Shown here: piece by piece, positions 6,846 through 11,107 of the stretch
Numbering within the stretch: position 1 is the first letter of the stretch
How the letters are laid out: the number at the start of each line of letters is the position of its first letter
NCBI GenBank assembly: GCA_001825565.1
Contig: MHXM01000133.1
Span: forward strand, 12,260-23,366
Direction: 5' to 3'
Source: Desulfuromonadaceae bacterium GWC2_58_13
GTDB lineage: Bacteria; Desulfobacterota; Desulfuromonadia; Desulfuromonadales; Trichloromonadaceae
Length of the DNA: 11,107 nt
Notes under the pieces: model-generated
Seen by the model: only the letters and a program-made list of their open reading frames with translations
What the model was told of the DNA's origin: nothing
The model's database searches: none
Made by a program: the position numbers and the translations under genes

Positions 6846-6876
6846 GCGCGGCCCGGTTCGTCGAGCCGGGCCGCGC
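6846..6876 (+). terminator. Strong GC hairpin after the DUF1579-like gene
   Basis: GCGCGGCCCGG (6846-6856) and CCGGGCCGCGC (6866-6876) form a perfect 11-bp stem, extendable to 14 bp with one G-T pair and a three-base loop. It begins seven bases after the stop codon. No T-tract follows, so it may be a Rho-type or imperfect terminator, or an RNA-protecting stem. Confidence 0.55.
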
Positions 6877-6942
6877 CAGGGGAGCCGGTGGCCGCGAACA
6901 ACATCGATTCAAGGCGGTCCCCGAACCCCTGGGACTCGCGAT

Positions 6943-7026
6943 ATGAAAACGGTCATTTACCTTGCCGGCCAAAGCGTCGTCGGTGATATCCGGTCAGCGG
7001 TCCGGCAGAAAGGAGTTTTTTCATGA
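6943..7026 (+). CDS. 27-codon ORF overlapping the lipoprotein start
   Basis: Beginning 'MKTVIYLAGQSVVG', this short ORF ends with TGA at 7024-7026, overlapping the ATG at 7023 of the lipoprotein gene (ATGA). That geometry suits translational coupling of a leader peptide to the gene. It has only a poor ribosome-binding site and no recognisable homologue, and the downstream gene has its own strong site, so it may be chance. Confidence 0.25.
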   Translation: MKTVIYLAGQSVVGDIRSAVRQKGVFS

Positions 7027-7709
7027 ACAGAATTTCCGTTTCCTTCTGGCTGCTTCTGACTTCCGTAGCGCTGCTGTCCGCCTGCAATCCGACTCGACTG
7101 ATCGGTACCTGGCAGGCCGAGGATTACCAGGGCGGACGTTACCGCAAGCCGCTCGTGCTGGCGGTGACCGACGAGGGCGCCGTGCGCCGGATCACCGAGC
7201 AGAATTTTGTCGAGCAGTTGCGGCAGCAGGGCGTGCAGGCGCTCACCAGCTCGGGGATCTTTCCCACTGAAGAAAAGATGGATAAAAACGACATTCTGGC
7301 CAAGATTTCCCAGTTCGACGTCGATGCCCTGATTGTCACCCGGGTGGTCCGGCGGCAGAAACAGGCCGAACAGCACACCGATTTCTTCGGCGATACCTTC
7401 TACGACCAGCCCTGGCGTTATCGAAACTACGACCGCTATTACCGAAATTATTATGACAGATCCCTGCGGCCGGATTACTACTCAGACTGGTACGGTTATT
7501 ACAGTCACAGCCACCAATTCAGCCAAGCCCGGACCTATGTCGTCGAGTACCAGATCATCACCGCCGAGACCAATCTCTACGATGCCCGAAGCGGCGGCCT
7601 CATCTGGACCGGCCTGGCCGAAACCACCACCTATGACGATGCCGTCGCCGCCATGAAATCCTACACCAGGACGATGGTCGAGCAGCTGACCAAGGCCGGC
7701 CTGATCTAG
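7023..7709 (+). CDS. Tyrosine-rich lipoprotein of unknown function
   Basis: The protein has 228 residues, with a type-II signal peptide and lipobox 'LLSAC' placing the lipidated cysteine at residue 21. Asn rather than Asp follows it, consistent with export to the outer membrane. AAAGGAG lies seven bases before the ATG. The mature part has an alpha/beta stretch (about 43-115, 'PLVLAVTD', 'FDVDALIVTRVV'), then a segment at 127-160 holding twelve tyrosines with Asp, Arg and Trp, then a beta-rich region ('TYVVEYQIITAETNLYD', 'GGLIWTGLAETTT'). The outer parts recall DUF4136/LpoB-like envelope lipoproteins in which 'the label TrpSerGly' type strands occur, but no family can be named securely. The Tyr-rich insert looks low-complexity and may bind metals, polyphenols or other proteins; that is inference. 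Confidence 0.85.
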   Translation: MNRISVSFWLLLTSVALLSACNPTRLIGTWQAEDYQGGRYRKPLVLAVTDEGAVRRITEQNFVEQLRQQGVQALTSSGIFPTEEKMDKNDILAKISQFDVDALIVTRVVRRQKQAEQHTDFFGDTFYDQPWRYRNYDRYYRNYYDRSLRPDYYSDWYGYYSHSHQFSQARTYVVEYQIITAETNLYDARSGGLIWTGLAETTTYDDAVAAMKSYTRTMVEQLTKAGLI

Positions 7710-7785
7710 GAGCCTGTCCGCGAAGAAGCCTTAGCCCCGGTCCATGGATGCTCCCAGAGGCGGTGCAACGCGGTCAAAACCGATC

Positions 7786-7830
7786 ATTTACCGGTCGCGG
7801 TGGCGAACCCATCCCCCTCGACCGGTAAAT
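7786..7830. repeat. 12-bp perfect inverted repeat
   Basis: ATTTACCGGTCG (7786-7797) and CGACCGGTAAAT (7819-7830) are exact reverse complements with a 21-base spacer. It lies 77 bases after the lipoprotein stop and about 400 bases before the predicted cytochrome transcription start. No T-tract follows on the plus strand. It could be a distant activator-binding site, a weak terminator or a transposon scar. Confidence 0.55.
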
Positions 7831-7954
7831 CCCTGGATAACCTGTCTGCTTATGGCTACAAGAACATTCTAATCCGCGCTGAAAACAGGTTCCATTTCCC
7901 AGCTTAATCCTGCTGGTTCCAAAAGATTAATCCCCTTTTCCGCCACTCCGGTTT

Positions 7955-7994
7955 CGTCAAAAAGCGGCATTGTCTGCATTTGGAGACAATGCCG
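7955..7994 (-). terminator. Minus-strand intrinsic terminator without an annotated gene
   Basis: CGGCATTGTCT (7965-7975) and AGACAATGCCG (7984-7994) make a perfect 11-bp stem with an 8-base loop. On the minus strand it is followed directly by CTTTTTG, the form of a Rho-independent terminator; on the plus strand no T-tract follows. Nothing is annotated on the minus strand upstream, so it either ends an unannotated transcript or blocks antisense readthrough. Confidence 0.55.
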
Positions 7995-8138
7995 GCGAAG
8001 ACCGCCAAATCAAGGGATTCAGCCGCGCTTTTTGTCGCATAATCCGTACTCTCTCCTTTCTTTTTGCCCCCCGATTCGCGGAAAGCGGCCGGGCGAAATG
8101 CCTTCTTAAATCGCTTATGGATTTATAATATTCCAAAT

Positions 8139-8166
8139 AACATACGTGATTTCAGCTAATTGTAAA
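8139..8166 (-). promoter_or_regulatory. Candidate minus-strand promoter
   Basis: Read on the minus strand, TTTACA (8161-8166, five of six) and TATGTT (8139-8144, four of six) are spaced by 16 bp. It would start RNA near 8132, heading toward the minus-strand terminator at 7955-7994. Confidence 0.3.
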
Positions 8167-8201
8167 GCGCTGAGTGGCAATTTAATCTAGTGTGCCATTT
8201 T

Positions 8202-8218
8202 TGGCAATTCATTTGCTT
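8202..8218 (+). promoter_or_regulatory. Sigma-54 (RpoN) promoter of the cytochrome gene
   Basis: TTGGCAATTCATTTGCTT (8201-8218) carries GG at 8203-8204 and GC at 8215-8216 with exactly ten bases between, and the flanking TGGCA and TTGCT match the -24/-12 consensus in nearly all informative positions. Transcription would begin near 8228, leaving a leader of about 120 bases. Sigma-54 promoters need an activator ATPase bound upstream; the inverted repeats to the left are candidates for its sites. Confidence 0.65.
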
Positions 8219-8346
8219 ATAAGGCTACAGGTTTATCCGGCACCAATTACTTGTCTTTTTTGAAGTGGAATAATCGATTACCATTTCTACCTTAATTCTG
8301 TGTCCGACACTTTTTAACCGACTCGTTGGACCGAGGAGAAACAAAG

Positions 8347-10851
8347 ATGATTAAAGAGTCTCTACGCAACACCTTGCTGAACCTCCTCTGCTTGGCGGCG
8401 TTGATCGCCACCCCCGTCCTCCTGAGCGCCTGCGGCGGTGGTGGCAGCAGCGGTGGCAGCAGCGCCGACGCTACCCCGGCGACCACCGACAGCGGTTCGA
8501 CCGCCGTCTTCCAGGCCGTTGACCCCTATATTGTCGGCGCGGTTTTTCAGGAAATCGCCGAAGACGGCCACACCTTGCTGCAGCGCTCCTCCACCGCCAG
8601 CGACGCGCAGGGGCACTTCACCTTTCCCAATGCGCTGTCGCCGAGATCTTTCGTCGAGTTGAAAGCAGGGTCGAAGGGGATGCATCTCGGCACGAACTAT
8701 CAGGGGATGCTGCGTTTCAGGATTCCCGCGGAAGGCGTCAGCGAGGAGGCCGACGTGGTCGTATCCCCGCTGACGACGCTGGAAGCCAACGGTTTCAGCC
8801 GGCAGGGCATCATTGCGCTGCTGGCCAACGCGGGACTTCCGGGGCTGACCTCGGCCGATTTCGATTCCGACCCGATGGCCGGCCTGCCGGGCCAGACGAG
8901 CGGCATAACCGCGGCAGACCTCCGACCGCTCCAGGCCAACATGGCCATCAATGCCTTGCTGGAGGCCTTGAACGATTCGAATTTAGCTCCGGCCGACATG
9001 AATGATCCGGCCAACACGCAACTGTTTCAAGGCATCGTCGGCGCGACCATCGACACCCTGAACCCGACCTTGTTCGCGCAGATGGCGACCGATGTCGGCC
9101 AGCAAGTCGGCGTCGCCATTCGTATCGATGACCTGATCTACGCCGCGGTCAATGCCCAAGGCACCATGGTCGGCCGCATGCGGGACGCCATTGCCGCCAA
9201 CGGTCTTCCCCTTCCTTCCACCCTGCTGCCCACGGCGGTGGAAGACTGTCTGGCCCAGACCGGCGCCTGGATGGCGAGTCAGGCCGAATCGCGCGGCGGT
9301 TCCCACCAGGGCAATACCGGCAACACCGGCAACACCGGCAACACCGGGACCGCTGACAATTCGGCAGGAAAAACGCTCTACGACACCAACTGCGCCGGCT
9401 GTCACGCCTTGGGCGCTTACGACACCAGCGGTTTCATGGATCTGGATGGGCTCGGGAGCCTGGTCGCCGGCAAAATCACCGCGGGCCATCAGGGGATCGG
9501 CCTGACCGCTTCCGAGCTTACCTCGCTGGCTTCCTGGATCGACAATCCGGTTCAGGGCAGCACCGGGGGTGGCACAGCTCCCGACCCCGGCACCACGCCC
9601 GATCCGGGGACCGTGCCCAATCCCGGCACCGTGCCCGACCCCGGCACCACCAGCGACGGGCAGACGGTTTACGACTCCAACTGCGCTTCCTGCCATGCTC
9701 TCGGCGGTTACGACACCACCGGTTTCCTTGATCTCGCCGGCAAGGGGAATCTGTTCAACGCCAAACTGGCGGCCGGCCACAACGGCATCAGCCTTAACGT
9801 TGCCGACGAGGACGCCCTGATCGGGTGGGCCGACAGTCAGAACGGTGGCGGCACCACCGTCCCGCCGGTAACCACCGACGGCGCCACCCTCTACGCCCAG
9901 GAATGCCAAGGTTGCCATGGTCTCCTCGCCAGCACCGATATCGGCAACCGTACCGCGGCCGGCATCGAGTCCGCTATCGCGGGCAACCTCGGCGGCATGG
10001 GCGGCATCAGCCTCGCGGCGGATCAGGTGCAGGCCATCGTCGATGTTCTGCCGGTAGCGACTCCGCCCGATCCCGGCACTCCGCCGGCCACCGATGGCGC
10101 CAGCCTGTACGACGGCAACTGCGCCAGTTGCCACCAGATCGCCACCTACGATGAGGCCGGCAGCGCTCCCGATCTGGGCGGCAAGGGGAGCGTGATTGCC
10201 GATAAACTGGGCCTTGGCCATATGGGCCTGTCCATGACGACGACGGACCTCGACACCCTGGCCGCCTGGCTCGATACCTTCACCGCCGTGGTGGTCGAAC
10301 CCGCTCCCCTCGATTGCAACGCCTGCCACGGCCAGCCGCCCACCGGCGTCGACTATCCCAACGGCGCGGGAGCCCATGCGGTTCATCTGGCGTTGCAGGG
10401 AATCGACAGCTGCGACACCTGTCATCAGGGGGCTGCCCACAACAACGTCGTCGATCTGGCCTTGCCGGTCAATTACGATGCCCAGAGCGGAATGGCCGTG
10501 GTCAATGCCGACAGCACCTGCAGCAACGTCAGCTGTCATGGCGGCCAGACCACCCCCAACTGGTGGACGGGGCAATTGTCGGTCAACAGCGAATGTGTTT
10601 CCTGCCACACCTCCGGGACGACCCAGTACAACGGCTACAACTCCGGCGAACACAGGAAGCATCGCAACCAGTCGTGTACCGTCTGTCACAACACCGGTGC
10701 CCTGGCCAACGGACACTTCGGCAGCTTGAACACCTCCGGCCTGGAGGGCAATGCCCCGGCAACCGTTGGTGGCGGCTCGACCAGGGTCACGAGCTATGAT
10801 CCCGGCACCGGGAATTGCACCACCAGCTGTCACGGCCGGGAAACCTGGTAA
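8347..10851 (+). CDS. Multidomain multihaem c-type cytochrome lipoprotein (8 CXXCH, 1 CX4CH, 1 CX3CH)
   Basis: The 834-residue protein is a probable outer-membrane or surface electron carrier. The ATG at 8347 is chosen because GAGGAG lies 8 bases upstream; an in-frame TTG at 8326 is unlikely. A lipobox 'LLSAC' (Cys29) is followed by a Gly/Ser linker. Residues about 50-310 form a haem-free domain with 'SDAQGHFTFPNAL' and 'VVVSPLTTLEANG', like carboxypeptidase-regulatory-type beta-sandwiches seen in exported lipoproteins. Four monohaem modules follow, with CXXCH at 349, 446, 520 and 592, joined by GNT and PDPGT repeat linkers. The C-terminal domain has CXXCH at 657, 689, 750 and 777, CX4CH at 725 and CX3CH at 824. 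The CX4CH-CXXCH arrangement matches the Geobacter GSu_C4xC__C2xCH type. No porin or partner cytochrome is adjacent in the window. Haem number in vivo (8 to 10) is not shown by sequence. Confidence 0.93.
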   Translation: MIKESLRNTLLNLLCLAALIATPVLLSACGGGGSSGGSSADATPATTDSGSTAVFQAVDPYIVGAVFQEIAEDGHTLLQRSSTASDAQGHFTFPNALSPRSFVELKAGSKGMHLGTNYQGMLRFRIPAEGVSEEADVVVSPLTTLEANGFSRQGIIALLANAGLPGLTSADFDSDPMAGLPGQTSGITAADLRPLQANMAINALLEALNDSNLAPADMNDPANTQLFQGIVGATIDTLNPTLFAQMATDVGQQVGVAIRIDDLIYAAVNAQGTMVGRMRDAIAANGLPLPSTLLPTAVEDCLAQTGAWMASQAESRGGSHQGNTGNTGNTGNTGTADNSAGKTLYDTNCAGCHALGAYDTSGFMDLDGLGSLVAGKITAGHQGIGLTASELTSLASWIDNPVQGSTGGGTAPDPGTTPDPGTVPNPGTVPDPGTTSDGQTVYDSNCASCHALGGYDTTGFLDLAGKGNLFNAKLAAGHNGISLNVADEDALIGWADSQNGGGTTVPPVTTDGATLYAQECQGCHGLLASTDIGNRTAAGIESAIAGNLGGMGGISLAADQVQAIVDVLPVATPPDPGTPPATDGASLYDGNCASCHQIATYDEAGSAPDLGGKGSVIADKLGLGHMGLSMTTTDLDTLAAWLDTFTAVVVEPAPLDCNACHGQPPTGVDYPNGAGAHAVHLALQGIDSCDTCHQGAAHNNVVDLALPVNYDAQSGMAVVNADSTCSNVSCHGGQTTPNWWTGQLSVNSECVSCHTSGTTQYNGYNSGEHRKHRNQSCTVCHNTGALANGHFGSLNTSGLEGNAPATVGGGSTRVTSYDPGTGNCTTSCHGRETW
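9310..9345 (+). repeat. 9-bp tandem repeat encoding GNT linker
   Basis: Four in-frame copies of a 9-bp unit (GGC AAY ACC) encode Gly-Asn-Thr repeats joining the haem-free domain to the first cytochrome module. The last three copies are identical, so the number is likely to vary between strains by slippage. Confidence 0.9.
9580..9651 (+). repeat. 18-bp tandem repeat encoding PDPGT linker
   Basis: Four in-frame 18-bp units encode PDPGTT, PDPGTV, PNPGTV and PDPGTT between cytochrome modules 1 and 2. A shorter PDPGT-like linker recurs before module 4 (near 10069). Pro/Gly-rich linkers suggest an extended spacer between haem modules. Confidence 0.9.
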
Positions 10852-10871
10852 AAATTTTTATCCGCACAACC

Positions 10872-10901
10872 CTCCGGGGAGCCTGCAACGGCTCCCCGGA
10901 G
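10872..10901 (+). terminator. Intrinsic terminator of the cytochrome gene
   Basis: CTCCGGGGAGCC (10872-10883) and GGCTCCCCGGAG (10890-10901) form a perfect 12-bp stem with a 6-base loop, 20 bases after the stop codon, followed by TCGTATT. The T-tract is short and interrupted, but stem and position are good. Confidence 0.75.
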
Positions 10902-11063
10902 TCGTATTGAAAGGCCAGCGAGCAGGTCCGATCGACCACTTTTCTCCTTGCTCGGCTTTGTCCAAAAATTGTAGCGAGGCAGCCGGAATGTTTTTGCGCC
11001 GTGCGGATTTATGTTTTCGAAGGGGAGTGTTTAGGTGGTCTTAATTATAATTTGTGTTGCAAA

Positions 11064-11087
11064 ATACCCAGGGTACCTATAGGGTAT
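11064..11087. promoter_or_regulatory. Cluster of TACCC/GGGTA half-sites, candidate operator
   Basis: ATACCC (11064-11069) and GGGTAT (11082-11087) are inverted around GGTACC, and AGGGTA occurs twice, at 11070 and 11081, exactly 11 bp apart, one helical turn. A perfect TATAAT lies just to the left (11046-11051) without a good -35. The block probably controls a gene beginning beyond the window. From 10902 to 11063 I see no gene. Confidence 0.4.
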
Positions 11088-11107
11088 ACGCATGAAATGA
11101 TTCAAGG

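Larger units (their letters stand above)
7710..8346. other. 637-bp non-coding region
   Basis: No convincing gene is present on either strand. From left to right it holds a 12-bp inverted repeat (7786-7830), a terminator-like hairpin facing the minus strand (7958-7994), a 9-bp long-range dyad (7958-7966 with 8026-8034), an AT-rich stretch from about 8100 that contrasts with the surrounding GC-rich coding DNA, a sigma-54 promoter (8202-8218) and a leader of about 120 bases before the cytochrome. Its length and structure suggest that it is a control region for the cytochrome. Confidence 0.6.

Noticed and set aside
7709..7722. GGAGCCTGTCCG as an insertion-sequence end
   Set aside because: It resembles some IS termini, but there is no matching inverted copy, transposase or target duplication in the window.
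8228..8346. GEMM-type cyclic dinucleotide riboswitch in the cytochrome leader
   Set aside because: These occur before Geobacter cytochrome genes, but I find none of the conserved GCAAA-type core or paired stems in this leader.
8983..10833. 616-codon open frame on the minus strand opposite the cytochrome
   Set aside because: It is a shadow of the haem modules, with repetitive Val/Gly/Ala composition and no start context; the plus strand has ten haem-binding motifs.
1..11107. CRISPR array, tRNA, rRNA, phage or defence genes
   Set aside because: No regularly spaced repeats, no cloverleaf-like or rRNA sequences, and no integrase, nuclease or toxin-antitoxin signatures were seen.

Overview
The window looks like a chromosomal segment of a GC-rich, anaerobic, metal- or electrode-respiring bacterium of the Desulfuromonadia (Geobacter/Desulfuromonas/Pelobacter relatives). 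The main reason is the last gene, a multihaem c-type cytochrome lipoprotein. Its C-terminal part combines a CX4CH motif with CXXCH motifs, a pattern first catalogued as a repeated domain in Geobacter sulfurreducens. A sigma-54-type promoter lies in front of it, and sigma-54 promoters are common in this group. The taxonomic call is inference from sequence style; no rRNA or phylogenetic marker was analysed.

Layout. (1) 45-449, plus strand: a small UPF0158-like protein of unknown function. (2) 487-2930, minus strand, read right to left: an 79-residue zinc-ribbon protein, a GreA/GreB-family transcription factor, the ribosome-assembly GTPase RsgA, and 3-methyladenine DNA glycosylase I (Tag). RsgA and Tag are 4 bp apart and almost certainly cotranscribed. 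(3) 2931-3288: a divergent control region with two inverted repeats, a candidate promoter facing each way and a 17-codon ORF with a strong ribosome-binding site. (4) 3289-5217, plus strand: a complete FtsH membrane AAA+ zinc protease. (5) 5355-6092, minus strand: an exported dienelactone-hydrolase-like protein, convergent with ftsH. (6) 6357-7709, plus strand: a DUF1579-like protein followed by a tyrosine-rich lipoprotein. Each is preceded or followed by a strong hairpin. (7) 7710-8346: a 637-bp non-coding region holding several inverted repeats, a terminator-like hairpin pointing the 'wrong' way (minus strand), and a near-consensus sigma-54 promoter. (8) 8347-10851, plus strand: the large cytochrome, then an intrinsic terminator. 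(9) 10902-11107: no gene, but a cluster of GGGTA/TACCC half-sites at the very end that may be an operator for a gene beyond the window.

Functionally the left half is housekeeping: transcription elongation, ribosome maturation, base-excision repair, membrane proteolysis. The right half is envelope-directed: an exported hydrolase, two lipoproteins, and a putative surface electron-transfer protein with up to ten haems.

The most interesting object is the cytochrome. It is a lipoprotein with a haem-free N-terminal domain, then four tandem monohaem modules joined by NTG- and PDPGT-type repeat linkers, then a six-motif multihaem domain with two unusual haem-binding motifs. In three of the four modules a conserved histidine sits where the third has a methionine, which suggests a built-in ligand (redox potential) change along the chain.
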